A DNA stretch of 64,000 nt, taken from Nocardioides alpinus. Lineage in GTDB: Bacteria; Actinomycetota; Actinomycetes; Propionibacteriales; Nocardioidaceae. A program made the translations under genes and the position numbers. Positions 42,607 to 51,196 of the stretch are shown here, one piece after another; position 1 is the first letter of the stretch; every line of letters starts with the position of its first letter. The DNA is taken from assembly GCF_900112035.1 (NCBI RefSeq), contig NZ_FOKC01000001.1, positions 992,001-1,056,000 of the forward strand, read 5' to 3'. The notes beneath the pieces were generated by a model, which made no database searches, was not told where the DNA came from, and was given only the letters and a program-made list of their open reading frames with translations.

Positions 42607-44784
42607 TCAGCTGAGGATGGTGAGCAGCTGGGTGGCGCGGGTCAGCACGACGTAGAGGGTCGAGCGGCCGGTGGCCGACTCGTCCTCGATCTCCTGCGGT
42701 CGCACCACGACGATGCCGTCGAACTCCAGGCCCTTGGTGTCGAGGCCGGTGAGCACCACGATGCGGTCCTCGCCGCTCGGGGTGACGCTGGAGTCGACCG
42801 CGGCACGGGCGCCGGCGGCGTGCTCGGCGAACTCGGGCCACGACGCCAGCCAGGCGTTGACCTCGGAGCGCCGGGCGACAGGTACGACGATGCCGACGGT
42901 GCCCTCCACCCGCCCGGACGTCTCCGCGACAGCGGCACGCACGGCCGCCTCGAGGTCGTCGACCGGACCGATGACCTGCGGCTCCTCACCCGTGCGGCGT
43001 ACGGCGTCGGGCAGGTCGGCGTCGAGGCCCACGCGCCCGGCGTAGGCGGCGGCGAAGGAGTAGATCTCGGCCGAGTTGCGGTAGTTGGTGGAGAGGTGGA
43101 ACTCGTGGAGCTCCTTGCCCTCGAGCGCCTCTGCCCGGGCGGCGGCCGCCTCGGGCGCGTCGGGCCACGACGACTGCGCGAGGTCACCGACGATGGTCCA
43201 GCTCGCGGCCCGGCCGCGTCGACCGACCATCCGCCACTGCATCGGGGTGAGGTCCTGCGCCTCGTCGATGAGGACGTGGGCATAGCCGTCGTCCTCGATC
43301 CTGTGGGTCGGCGCCGACCAGGACAGCCCGCCGGGGGCGTAGTCGCGCTCGGAGACCGTCGTGAGCTCCTGGAGGTCCACGCCGCCCTCGAGCAGGCCGG
43401 AGTCGTCGAGGTCGCGCTCGTCGTCGGTGCGCTGCGGGACGTCGCCGATGGCGTAGCGCAGCTCGTCGAGCAGCGGCACGTCCTCGATGGACAGGTCGCC
43501 GGCGCCCCACGACTTGGTGAGCAGGAGCTGCTCCTCACGGGTCACGACGCCCTCGCCGATGCGGGACAGGAACTCCGGCTCGCGCAGCCAGCGGAGCACG
43601 GTGAGCGCGTCGAGCGGCGGCCACCACTGCGTGGCGAACTCGACGAACCCGTCGTGCGACAGCATGTCGTCGTCGAACGCGTCGCGGCCACGGTCACGGC
43701 CCCGCTCGCCCTTGACCTGGCGCCACATCGCGTCGAGCAGGGTCCGCGCCACGCGCGGGAGCTGGCGGTTGCGACGGCCCTGCGACATCAGCTGGCGACG
43801 CAGCCGACCGAGGACGCCCGGGTCGAGCACGATCGTCTCGTCGAACCAGTAGATCCGGAAGCTCGTGGGGGCGCCGGGAGCGTGCTGGCGCGACGTGCGG
43901 CGCAGCAGCTCGGCCATCCGGGTCGCGCCCTTGATGTCGGCGACCGCGGGCTCGTCGTGGCGCGATGCCCGGACGCCGCCGACGACCTCGCCCAATGAGC
44001 GCAGCGCGACGGCCGTCTCGCCGAGGCTCGGCAGCACGCGCTCGATGTAGCGCATGAAGACGCCGCTCGGGCCGACGACGAGCACGCCGCCACCCTCGTA
44101 GCGGCGGCGGTCGTTGTAGAGCAGGAACGCCGCGCGGTGCAGCGCGACCACGGTCTTGCCGGTGCCCGGACCGCCGGAGATCGACACGACACCCTTGCCC
44201 GGTGCGCGGATCGCCTGGTCCTGCTCGGCCTGGATGGTGGCGACGATGGAGTGCATCGAGCGGTCGCGGGCGCGGGAGAGCTGCGCCATCAGCGCGCCCT
44301 CGCCGACGATCGGGAGCTCGGTCTCGGCCTGGTCGTCGAGCAGCTCGTCCTCGACCCCGATGACCGTGCGGTGCAGCGAGCGCAGCACGCGACGGCGTAC
44401 GACGCCCTGCGGGGTCGCGGCGGTGGCCTGGTAGAACACGCCGGCGGCCGGGGCGCGCCAGTCGATCAGCAGCACGTCACGCTCGGCGTTGCGCACGCCG
44501 ATGCGACCGATGTAGCGCGGGAGCACGTCGATCTCCGGGTCGAGGTCCAGGCGTCCGAAGACGAGGCCCTCGTGGGCCGCGTCCAGCTGGGCGATCCGCT
44601 TGGCGGCCTGGAAGACCATCGCGTCACGCTCGACGAGGCCGCCCTCGTGCTCCAGCTTGCCGCGACTGTGGCCCTCTGCGGCCAGCGCCCTGGCGTTCTG
44701 GGTGGACGCATCGAGCTGGACGTAGACCTCGTCGACGTACTCCTGCTCCGCCGCGATCTCCCGCGTCTCGAGCTCTTCGCTCAC
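42607..44784 (-). CDS. helR: HelD/HelR-type UvrD-like helicase, RNA polymerase recycling factor
   Basis: A 725-residue superfamily 1 ATPase. An N-terminal coiled part (residues 1-70) precedes the Walker A GGPGTGKT (204-211); LIDEAQDLTPMQW is Walker B/motif II; STNYRNSAEIYSFA is motif IV-like and VVLTRATQLL motif VI. The N-terminal coiled arms and 1A/1B layout mark it as HelD/HelR, which pries stalled RNA polymerase from DNA and, in actinobacteria, can give rifamycin resistance (HelR). It starts with GAGGAG 9 bases upstream. No rifamycin-associated element was recognised in the 160 bases upstream. Confidence 0.9.
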   Translation of the reverse strand: MSEELETREIAAEQEYVDEVYVQLDASTQNARALAAEGHSRGKLEHEGGLVERDAMVFQAAKRIAQLDAAHEGLVFGRLDLDPEIDVLPRYIGRIGVRNAERDVLLIDWRAPAAGVFYQATAATPQGVVRRRVLRSLHRTVIGVEDELLDDQAETELPIVGEGALMAQLSRARDRSMHSIVATIQAEQDQAIRAPGKGVVSISGGPGTGKTVVALHRAAFLLYNDRRRYEGGGVLVVGPSGVFMRYIERVLPSLGETAVALRSLGEVVGGVRASRHDEPAVADIKGATRMAELLRRTSRQHAPGAPTSFRIYWFDETIVLDPGVLGRLRRQLMSQGRRNRQLPRVARTLLDAMWRQVKGERGRDRGRDAFDDDMLSHDGFVEFATQWWPPLDALTVLRWLREPEFLSRIGEGVVTREEQLLLTKSWGAGDLSIEDVPLLDELRYAIGDVPQRTDDERDLDDSGLLEGGVDLQELTTVSERDYAPGGLSWSAPTHRIEDDGYAHVLIDEAQDLTPMQWRMVGRRGRAASWTIVGDLAQSSWPDAPEAAAARAEALEGKELHEFHLSTNYRNSAEIYSFAAAYAGRVGLDADLPDAVRRTGEEPQVIGPVDDLEAAVRAAVAETSGRVEGTVGIVVPVARRSEVNAWLASWPEFAEHAAGARAAVDSSVTPSGEDRIVVLTGLDTKGLEFDGIVVVRPQEIEDESATGRSTLYVVLTRATQLLTILS

Positions 44785-44944
44785 ACCCTGCTCCTCATCC
44801 CCCGATGACCACTGCCCACACTCCCGGGCAGACCGAGAAGCCTACCGCCGGGTGGTCCCGGTCGCCGACTTACCGGCGATCCGTGGAACCGCCGGCCGCG
44901 CCTGCCGTCTTGTTGGATGGGAGCCGGACCGGACAGGGGGACGC

Positions 44945-45925
44945 ATGGGCGACGACACGCAGGGCCGAGCACACGCCCGGCGGTGGCTCGGCGCCGCCGT
45001 GGTGGCAGGCCTGGTGGTGGCCGGTGCCTTCACCCTGCCCCGGCTGGTCGACGACGACGAGTCCCGTCCGGCGACGGCGAGCACGGAGTGCGTGACCACC
45101 GCCGACGCACCCGCCGGCGAGATCAGCGAGCAGGCCGCCACGTGGGTGCGCTTCTGCCCGATCGCCGACGCAGGTGCCACCCAGCGCGTCCGCCACCCGC
45201 AGGGCGTGATCACCGGGGACATCGCCGCCGCTGTCGCCGAGAGCCTCTGGGAGACGCAGGTCGACCGACCGGTGTGCGCACCTGACGAGGAGATCGCCGG
45301 TCCCACCGGGCTGTTCCGGATCGAGGTCGGGCTGGCGGACGGCCGCGTGGCCGAGCTCACCGGCGACACCGGGTGCAGCACGCGTGACCAGGTGCTCTTC
45401 AGCCAGCTGGAGACGACGCTGCTCATGGACGCCGCCGGGACGTCCGGCCCACCCGGCGCCCTGCCCGCCCCTGTCTCCTGTCCGCCTCGCTTCACGACGG
45501 CGGCGACCAACACGGACGGGACCTCGGCCGCCCTCCTCGTCGAGACCGCCGCGTCGCACTGGCGGTCGACCGTGCCGCTGCTGCCCCTGTCGGCGTCGGC
45601 CGCGGACGTCTGTGCGTACACGGGCGGCGGCAGGCGCCGCGAGCTCGTCGACCAGTGGCAGGTGGGCTCCCCGGTGGCGGACTCGATCCGCGCGATCGCG
45701 ACGACGGCCGTCCGCCGGGGCGCCATGACCGACTGCCCGGTCGACCCCGGCGCGACGTCGTACGTCGTCGTGCTCACCGACGCGACCGGCACCGCTCGTA
45801 CGCTCGCCCTGGACCCGACCGTGTGCGGGACCCTCCGGGCGGCCACCGGGACGCCGGCGGTCGACACCTACCTCGGACTGGCCCTGCCGTCGGTGGTCCG
45901 GGCGGTGGCGCGCAGCCGGCCCTGA
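44945..45925 (+). CDS. Cysteine-rich membrane-anchored protein of unknown function
   Basis: A 326-residue protein with a short cytoplasmic N-terminus (MGDDTQGRAHARR), one transmembrane helix (residues 15-35) and an extracytoplasmic part containing eight cysteines spaced along its length, probably four disulfides. Sequence is beta-rich with TSYVVVLTDATGTARTL near the end and no recognised domain. GGGGGA 3 bases before the ATG decides the start; the upstream in-frame GTG is weaker. It lies between divergent HelR and the 6-phosphogluconate dehydrogenase gene. Function unknown. Confidence 0.8.
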   Translation: MGDDTQGRAHARRWLGAAVVAGLVVAGAFTLPRLVDDDESRPATASTECVTTADAPAGEISEQAATWVRFCPIADAGATQRVRHPQGVITGDIAAAVAESLWETQVDRPVCAPDEEIAGPTGLFRIEVGLADGRVAELTGDTGCSTRDQVLFSQLETTLLMDAAGTSGPPGALPAPVSCPPRFTTAATNTDGTSAALLVETAASHWRSTVPLLPLSASAADVCAYTGGGRRRELVDQWQVGSPVADSIRAIATTAVRRGAMTDCPVDPGATSYVVVLTDATGTARTLALDPTVCGTLRAATGTPAVDTYLGLALPSVVRAVARSRP

Positions 45926-45940
45926 TGCGGACCGCGCACG

Positions 45941-45946
45941 TAGGTT
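45941..45946 (+). promoter_or_regulatory. Leaderless -10 element for gnd
   Basis: TAGGTT, then 6 bases, then ATG at 45953; no ribosome site. Confidence 0.5.
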
Positions 45947-45952
45947 CGGGTC

Positions 45953-47407
45953 ATGTCGACCGACGCGCGAGCGACCATCGGGCTCACCGGCCTGGCCACC
46001 ATGGGACGCAACCTGGCCCGCAACATCGCCCGGCACGACCACACCATCGCCGTGCACAACCGCACGACCCGACGCACGACGGACCTGGTCGAGGAGTTCG
46101 GCGACGAGGGTGACTTCGTGGCCTGCGAGTCCCTGGCCGACCTCGTCGCCGCAGTCGAGCGACCCCGCGCGATCGTGGTGATGGTCAAGGCCGGTGAGGC
46201 CACCGACGCCGTGGTCGACGAGCTCGTCCCCCTCCTCGACGAGGGCGACATCGTGGTCGACGCCGGCAACGCGCATCACCGCGACACCGTGCGGCGCCAG
46301 GAGAAGCTCGAGGAGCACGGCCTGCACTTCGTCGGCATGGGGGTCTCCGGCGGCGAGGAGGGCGCGCTCAACGGTCCGTCCATCATGGTGGGCGGCTCCG
46401 ACCACGCCTACGAGCGGCTCCGCCCGGTGGTCGAGTCGATCGCGGCCGTGGTCGACGACACCCCGTGCTGCGCCCACGTCGGTCCCGGCGGCGCCGGCCA
46501 CTTCGTCAAGATGGTCCACAACGGCATCGAGTACGCCGACATGCAGCTGATCGCGGAGTCCTACGACCTGCTGCGCTCCGTCCTCGGCCTGGAGCCGGCC
46601 GCGGTGGCCGACGTCTTCGAGGAGTGGAACGGCGGAGACCTCGAGTCCTTCCTGATCGAGATGACCGCGGACGTGCTGCGTCACACCGATGCCGAGACCG
46701 GCAAGCCCTTCGTCGACGTGGTGCGTGACGCCGCCGAGCAGAAGGGCACCGGGCGCTGGACGGTCCAGGACGCGCTCGACCTCGGCGTGCCCGTGACCGG
46801 CATCGCGGAGGCGACCTTCGCCCGGTCGATCTCCGGCCACACTGCGCAGCGCTCGGCAGCGCGCAAGGTCTTCGCGACGGCTCCCGACGGCGATCGTGCC
46901 GAGGTGGACCGCGAGGTGTTCGTCGACCAGGTGCGCGCCGCGCTCTACGCCTCCAAGGTGGTGGCCTACGCCCAGGGCTTTGACCAGATAGCCGCCGGCG
47001 CCGAGGAGCACGAGTGGGACATCGACCTGGGCGAGGTCGCGACCATCTGGCGTGGCGGCTGCATCATCCGGGCACAGTTCCTCGACCGGATCCGGGAGGC
47101 CTACGAGCAGGAGCCGGACCTGACCACCCTGCTGACCACCGACTACTTCGCCGACGCGGTGAAGGACGGGGTCGACGCCTGGCGCGAGGTCGTCGTGGCC
47201 GCGGTGCGCAGCGGCGTACCCGTACCCACGTTCTCCTCCTCGCTCGCCTACTTCGACGCCCTGCGTCGCGAGCGCCTGCCCGCCGCGCTCATCCAGGCGC
47301 TGCGCGACGACTTCGGCGCGCACACCTACGAGCGCGTCGACCGCGACGGGACGTTCCACACGCAGTGGGCCGAGCCGGACCGGCGCGAGGTGTCGGTCAC
47401 GGACTGA
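45953..47407 (+). CDS. gndA: 6-phosphogluconate dehydrogenase, NADP-dependent, decarboxylating
   Basis: A 484-residue oxidative pentose-phosphate enzyme converting 6-phosphogluconate to ribulose 5-phosphate, CO2 and NADPH. N-terminal Rossmann domain: TIGLTGLATMGRNLARNIA; HNRTTRRT (NADP-specific Arg/Thr after the second strand). GMGVSGGEEGALNGPSIM is the conserved substrate motif, and KMVHNGIEYADMQLIAE contains the catalytic Lys and Asn. C-terminal part about 180-484 is helical, with GTGRWTVQDALDLGVPV. Full length suggests the classical dimeric form. Confidence 0.95.
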   Translation: MSTDARATIGLTGLATMGRNLARNIARHDHTIAVHNRTTRRTTDLVEEFGDEGDFVACESLADLVAAVERPRAIVVMVKAGEATDAVVDELVPLLDEGDIVVDAGNAHHRDTVRRQEKLEEHGLHFVGMGVSGGEEGALNGPSIMVGGSDHAYERLRPVVESIAAVVDDTPCCAHVGPGGAGHFVKMVHNGIEYADMQLIAESYDLLRSVLGLEPAAVADVFEEWNGGDLESFLIEMTADVLRHTDAETGKPFVDVVRDAAEQKGTGRWTVQDALDLGVPVTGIAEATFARSISGHTAQRSAARKVFATAPDGDRAEVDREVFVDQVRAALYASKVVAYAQGFDQIAAGAEEHEWDIDLGEVATIWRGGCIIRAQFLDRIREAYEQEPDLTTLLTTDYFADAVKDGVDAWREVVVAAVRSGVPVPTFSSSLAYFDALRRERLPAALIQALRDDFGAHTYERVDRDGTFHTQWAEPDRREVSVTD

Positions 47408-47413
47408 CCGCGC

Positions 47414-47848
47414 TCAGGCGGTCGCGACGAGCCACACGGCTCCGACCGCGCACACCACTGCTCCGATGCTGCGGAGCCGGTCGGCGCGGTCGAGGCGACG
47501 CATGAGGTCGCCGCGGTCCGCTGCCGGGGCCGACGCCAGGCGTCCGTGCGTGGGCGCTGCGACGGCCGCCGTGGTGCCGACGGCCAGCAGGCCCCCGGCC
47601 AGCGCGACCCACGTGCCCACGGACCGCGGCTCGGCCACCAGTGCCCAGCCGAGGACGACCACGAGCGGCGGGTAGAGCGCCGCCACGAGCCCGACGATGC
47701 GACGTGAGTGCCGGTCGTGGGCCGTGGCCCACCCGTCCGCCGGGACCTCGCCCAACGCGGGGTAGACCACGAGGTCGACGGTCAGCTGGAAGCCCAGGTG
47801 CGCAGCGGCGACCAGCAGGAGCCACGGCGCCGGATCTCCGAGGCTCAT
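47414..47848 (-). CDS. Small membrane protein, about 4 TM helices (DUF1772-like)
   Basis: A 144-residue hydrophobic protein with four segments near residues 8-28, 50-70, 78-98 and 122-142. VYPALGEVPADGWATAHDRHSRRI between the first two helices has the H-x-x-H/R layout of DUF1772-like proteins. Function unknown. It follows the SDR gene by 10 bases and is probably its operon partner; its stop is 6 bases from the stop of gndA. Confidence 0.8.
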   Translation of the reverse strand: MSLGDPAPWLLLVAAAHLGFQLTVDLVVYPALGEVPADGWATAHDRHSRRIVGLVAALYPPLVVVLGWALVAEPRSVGTWVALAGGLLAVGTTAAVAAPTHGRLASAPAADRGDLMRRLDRADRLRSIGAVVCAVGAVWLVATA

Positions 47849-47858
47849 CCGAGGCCCA

Positions 47859-48560
47859 TCAGAAGGAGTCCGCGCCGAGGTCCTGCTCGCCTGCGGCCAG
47901 CGCGTCGACGATCCGCCGGGCGACGGCGGCGGGATCCTTGCCCGCCGGGAGGCGGGGCGCCTCCCCGGCCAGCGGGCGGGAGGCCAGCCCGGTCTCGGTG
48001 TGCGGCGGGCGGACGTCGTACACGTCGACGCGGCTGCGCCGCAGCTCGGTGCGCAGCGCGGTCGCGACGGCACTGGCCGCGGCCTTGGTGGCGGAGTAGG
48101 CCACCATCCGCGGCATCGGGCGCTCGGCCACGACCGCACTGATCTGCAGCACGAAGCCCTGCGACTCCTCCAGCAGTGGCACGACGCGTCGCAGGAGGAA
48201 GAGCGGACCGATCACGTTGGTGAGGAACAGCTCCTCGACCACCTCGTCCGCGGTGTCGACCAGGCCGCCGAACGCGACCACGCCGGCAGCGTTGACCAGG
48301 CCGTCGAGCCCGCCGAGGTGCTCGTGTGCCGCGGCGACGACGGCGTCGCCCGCGGTGGCGTCGCCCACGTCCGCCACGACGGGCACGCCGGTGCCGAGGG
48401 CCGCCAGCCGGTCGGCGTCGCGACCCACGACGAGCAGGTGTGCGCCGCGGAGCGTCAGCTCCGCGACGATGAGTGAGCCCAGCGCCCCGGTGGCGCCGAC
48501 GACGGCGATCCGGGCGCCCTCGAGCTCACGCCCGGCGTGCGTGCGGGGCGAGTGGTCCAT
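47859..48560 (-). CDS. SDR-family oxidoreductase
   Basis: A 233-residue classical short-chain dehydrogenase. GATGALGSLIVAEL near residue 19 is the cofactor loop, LVVGRDADRL the adenine-site strand, GLVNAAGVVAFGG the NAG motif, and VAYSATKAAASA carries the catalytic Y-x3-K with the upstream Ser in ISAVVAE. The substrate cannot be deduced. CTGGAGAG precedes the ATG at 48560, directly after an 11-base-pair hairpin. The small membrane protein gene follows. Confidence 0.9.
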   Translation of the reverse strand: MDHSPRTHAGRELEGARIAVVGATGALGSLIVAELTLRGAHLLVVGRDADRLAALGTGVPVVADVGDATAGDAVVAAAHEHLGGLDGLVNAAGVVAFGGLVDTADEVVEELFLTNVIGPLFLLRRVVPLLEESQGFVLQISAVVAERPMPRMVAYSATKAAASAVATALRTELRRSRVDVYDVRPPHTETGLASRPLAGEAPRLPAGKDPAAVARRIVDALAAGEQDLGADSF

Positions 48561-48571
48561 GCGCTCTCCAG

Positions 48572-48618
48572 TCCAACGGGGGTGTCATCCCCTTCTCCGA
48601 CACGGAGCCCCCGTTGGA
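48572..48618 (-). terminator. Hairpin between the crotonase and SDR genes
   Basis: Perfect 11-base arms (TCCAACGGGGG at 48572-48582, complement at 48608-48618); an inner GTGTC/GACAC pairing extends the stem. It ends 11 bases before the SDR start codon, so it terminates the crotonase transcript or attenuates SDR expression by occluding the ribosome site. Confidence 0.6.
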
Positions 48619-48631
48619 TGCATCCGCGGTG

Positions 48632-49396
48632 CTACTTCCTCGACAGGAACGCGGTCATCGCCTCGCGCGCCTCGTCACTGGCGAACAATCGCGCACTCGT
48701 GGTGGCCATCTCGGCGCCCAGCGCGTCGATGCGCGCGACCAGGTCGCGGTTGAGGATCCGCTTGGACTCACGCAGCCCCTGGGCCGCGCCGGTGGCCAGG
48801 CTCGCGCACACCGCGGCCACCTCGTCGTCGAGCAGGTCGGCGGGCACCGCCTTCGTCACCAGCCCGTACGCCGCCGCGTCGGCGCCACTGAACACCTCGC
48901 CGCCCAGCGTGGTGAGGGCCGCAGCCCGCGGGTTCATCCGCTGGTGCACGGTGAGGCTGATGATGGCGGCCGCGAGGCCGAGCTTGACCTCGGTGAGGGC
49001 GAAGGTGGCCCCCTCCGCGCTGATCGCGATGTCGGCCGCGGCGATGATGCCGATGCCGCCGGCGCGGACGGCGCCGACGTTCTTGGTGACGACCGGCTTG
49101 TCGAGGGTGACGATCAGCCGCTGCAGGTCGACGATCCGGCGGGCCCCCTCCTCCATGCCCTCGGTCGTGGCCTCCGAGAGGTCGGCGCCGGAGCAGAAGA
49201 CCTTGCCGGAGCTCTCGACCAGCACCACCCGCACGTCGTCGTCGGCGGCGGCGCGCTCGAGGTGCGCGAAGAGCTCCGTGACCAGCCGGCGGCTGAGCGC
49301 GTTGCGGTTGGCCGGGCTGTCGAGGGTGAGGGTCGCGACCGCGTCGGAGACGGCGTAGTGGACCAGTTCTGTGGACGAGTGGGCCGCATCGGTCAT
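48632..49396 (-). CDS. Enoyl-CoA hydratase/isomerase family protein (crotonase)
   Basis: A 254-residue crotonase-fold protein. ANRNALSRRLVTELFAHLE near residue 29, CSGADLSEAT (oxyanion loop) and RAGGIGIIAAADIAISAEGATFALTEVKLGLAAAIIS are the conserved core; the TEVKLGL Glu region corresponds to the catalytic glutamate. It acts on a CoA thioester, perhaps in fatty or amino acid catabolism. Start ATG at 49396 has AGGA upstream; an ATG at 49405 is also in frame. It is divergent from the molybdopterin oxidoreductase. Confidence 0.9.
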   Translation of the reverse strand: MTDAAHSSTELVHYAVSDAVATLTLDSPANRNALSRRLVTELFAHLERAAADDDVRVVLVESSGKVFCSGADLSEATTEGMEEGARRIVDLQRLIVTLDKPVVTKNVGAVRAGGIGIIAAADIAISAEGATFALTEVKLGLAAAIISLTVHQRMNPRAAALTTLGGEVFSGADAAAYGLVTKAVPADLLDDEVAAVCASLATGAAQGLRESKRILNRDLVARIDALGAEMATTSARLFASDEAREAMTAFLSRK

Positions 49397-49418
49397 GGGC
49401 GTCATCCTGCCGCACCAC

Positions 49419-49445
49419 CCATCCAGCACACCCTCGGCTCCGAAC
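49419..49445 (+). promoter_or_regulatory. SigK-type promoter (CCATCC-N15-CCGAAC) of the molybdopterin oxidoreductase
   Basis: CCATCC at 49419-49424 and CCGAAC at 49440-49445, separated by 15 bases. The ATG follows 7 bases later, so transcription would begin at or next to the start codon (leaderless). The same pair with the same spacing occurs upstream of the fasciclin gene. The hexamers agree with the promoter reported for mycobacterial SigK, as I recall it. Confidence 0.75.
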
Positions 49446-49452
49446 ACCCCCC

Positions 49453-50994
49453 ATGCAGACCACACCCACGCCGTCCCGAGGACGCACGCTCCGCCACGCG
49501 GCGTACGGGGTGCTGGCCACCGTCGTCGGCCTCGCGGCCGCGCACCTGGTCGCCGCGCTCACCGTCCCGGCAGCCTCGCCGGTGCTGGCGGTCGGCTCGA
49601 CGGTCATCGACCTGACGCCGACCCCGCTCAAGGAGTGGGCCATCCGGGAGTTCGGGAGTGCCGACAAGATCATCCTGGTCGGCTCGGTGACGGTCGTCGT
49701 GCTGCTGCTCGCCGCTGCCGCAGGCATCATCGCGGCCAAGCGCGAGACCGTGGGTCTGCTCATCGTCGTGGGTCTCGCCGGAGTGGCAGGCGTGCTCGCC
49801 GTGCTGCGTCCCGGCTCGGGTCCCCTCGACATCGTCCCCGCTCTGGTCGCCGCGGTCGTCGCCGCCACCTCGTTGTGGTGGCTGCACCGCATCGACGACC
49901 GGAGCGCCACCGGTGCGTCGCCCACGGGCGACGGACCGAGCCGGCGCGGGGTCGTGCTGGCAACCGGTGGCCTCGCCGCGGCCGCAGTGACCATGGGGGC
50001 GCTCGGCCGCTGGGTGACGTCCTACCGCCTCGGCGGGACCGACATCGCGCTGCCGGTTGCCACCGACCCCGCCGCCGCCGTCCCCCAGGGCCTGGAGACG
50101 ATGTACGACGGCATCAGCCCGCTGCAGACGCCCAACGCGGACTTCTACCGCGTGGACACCCGGCTGTCCGTTCCTGCCGTCGACGTCGACTCGTGGACCC
50201 TGACCATCGACGGTGACGTCGACAAGGAGGTCACGCTGACCTTCGACGACCTCGCCGCGATGGGCGTCGTCGAGCGCGACATCACCCTCACCTGCGTCTC
50301 CAACCCGGTGGGCGGCCCGTATGTCGGCGCAGCCCGCTGGCTCGGCGTCCCGCTGGCCGACGTGCTCGCCCGGGCCGGCATCGACTCGACCAAGGCCGAC
50401 CAGATCCTCTCCACCGACGTCGACGGGATGACCATCTCGACACCTCTGGACGTGGCCCTCGACGGCCGCGACTCGCTGATCGCGATCGGGATGAACGGTC
50501 AACCGCTGCCGCGCGAGAACGGGTTCCCGGTGCGCATGGTCGTGCCCGGCCTCTACGGCTTCGTCAGCGCATGCAAGTGGATCACCCGCATGACCCTCAC
50601 GACGTACGACGCCGAGCAGGCCTACTGGACCGAGCGTGACTGGGCGATCGACGCCCCCATCAAGCTCTCCAGCCGGATCGACACTCCGCGCGCGCTGTCG
50701 AAGACCCCTGCCGGCCAGGTGATCATCGGCGGCGTCGCCTGGGCCCAGGGCTCGGGCATCGACAAGGTCGACGTCCGCATCGACGGCGAGGCCTGGAAGC
50801 CCGCGAAGCTCGGCCCCGAGGTCGGTGACGACTACTGGCGCCAGTGGTACTTCGAGTGGGATGCCAGCCCCGGCCAGCACTTCCTCGCGGTCCGCTCGAC
50901 CAACAAGGACGGCGACGTGCAGACCGACGTGCGGATGGCGTCGTTCCCCGAGGGGTCGTCGGGCATCCAGGAGATCTCCGTCACCATCGAGTGA
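49453..50994 (+). CDS. Membrane-anchored molybdopterin-dependent oxidoreductase (sulfite-oxidase family)
   Basis: A 513-residue protein: four N-terminal transmembrane helices (about 16-38, 73-95, 98-118, 125-144), a fifth near 163-185 preceded by SRRG, then an extracytoplasmic molybdopterin domain. ITLTCVSNPVGGPYVGAARWLG includes Cys281, the Mo ligand, and GFPVRMVVPGLYGFVSACKWI is the substrate-face motif; the C-terminal 100 residues form the Ig-like dimerisation domain (VIIGGVAWAQGSGIDKVDVRID). The substrate may be sulfite or an oxidised protein residue. A SigK-type promoter sits immediately upstream and no ribosome site is present. Confidence 0.9.
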   Translation: MQTTPTPSRGRTLRHAAYGVLATVVGLAAAHLVAALTVPAASPVLAVGSTVIDLTPTPLKEWAIREFGSADKIILVGSVTVVVLLLAAAAGIIAAKRETVGLLIVVGLAGVAGVLAVLRPGSGPLDIVPALVAAVVAATSLWWLHRIDDRSATGASPTGDGPSRRGVVLATGGLAAAAVTMGALGRWVTSYRLGGTDIALPVATDPAAAVPQGLETMYDGISPLQTPNADFYRVDTRLSVPAVDVDSWTLTIDGDVDKEVTLTFDDLAAMGVVERDITLTCVSNPVGGPYVGAARWLGVPLADVLARAGIDSTKADQILSTDVDGMTISTPLDVALDGRDSLIAIGMNGQPLPRENGFPVRMVVPGLYGFVSACKWITRMTLTTYDAEQAYWTERDWAIDAPIKLSSRIDTPRALSKTPAGQVIIGGVAWAQGSGIDKVDVRIDGEAWKPAKLGPEVGDDYWRQWYFEWDASPGQHFLAVRSTNKDGDVQTDVRMASFPEGSSGIQEISVTIE

Positions 50995-51111
50995 CATGCC
51001 ACCAGCTGCCCGCCGGGCGGTGTGTGGCGCAGGTTCCGAGCCTTCCGGACCCTGCGCCACTCACCGCCCGGCGGTCATTTCGGATCAGTTCAACTTTTTC
51101 TTCACGACCAC

Positions 51112-51138
51112 CCATCCGGCCGCGGCACCGCACCGAAC
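51112..51138 (+). promoter_or_regulatory. SigK-type promoter (CCATCC-N15-CCGAAC) of the fasciclin gene
   Basis: CCATCC at 51112-51117 and CCGAAC at 51133-51138, spacer 15 bases, identical to the copy at 49419. The gene start at 51197 would have a leader of about 50 bases carrying AAAGG. Confidence 0.75.
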
Positions 51139-51196
51139 ACCTCCTGAAAGCGGGCCATCACGGCCCACTCACATGCTTCCAACGAAAGGCAACCCC

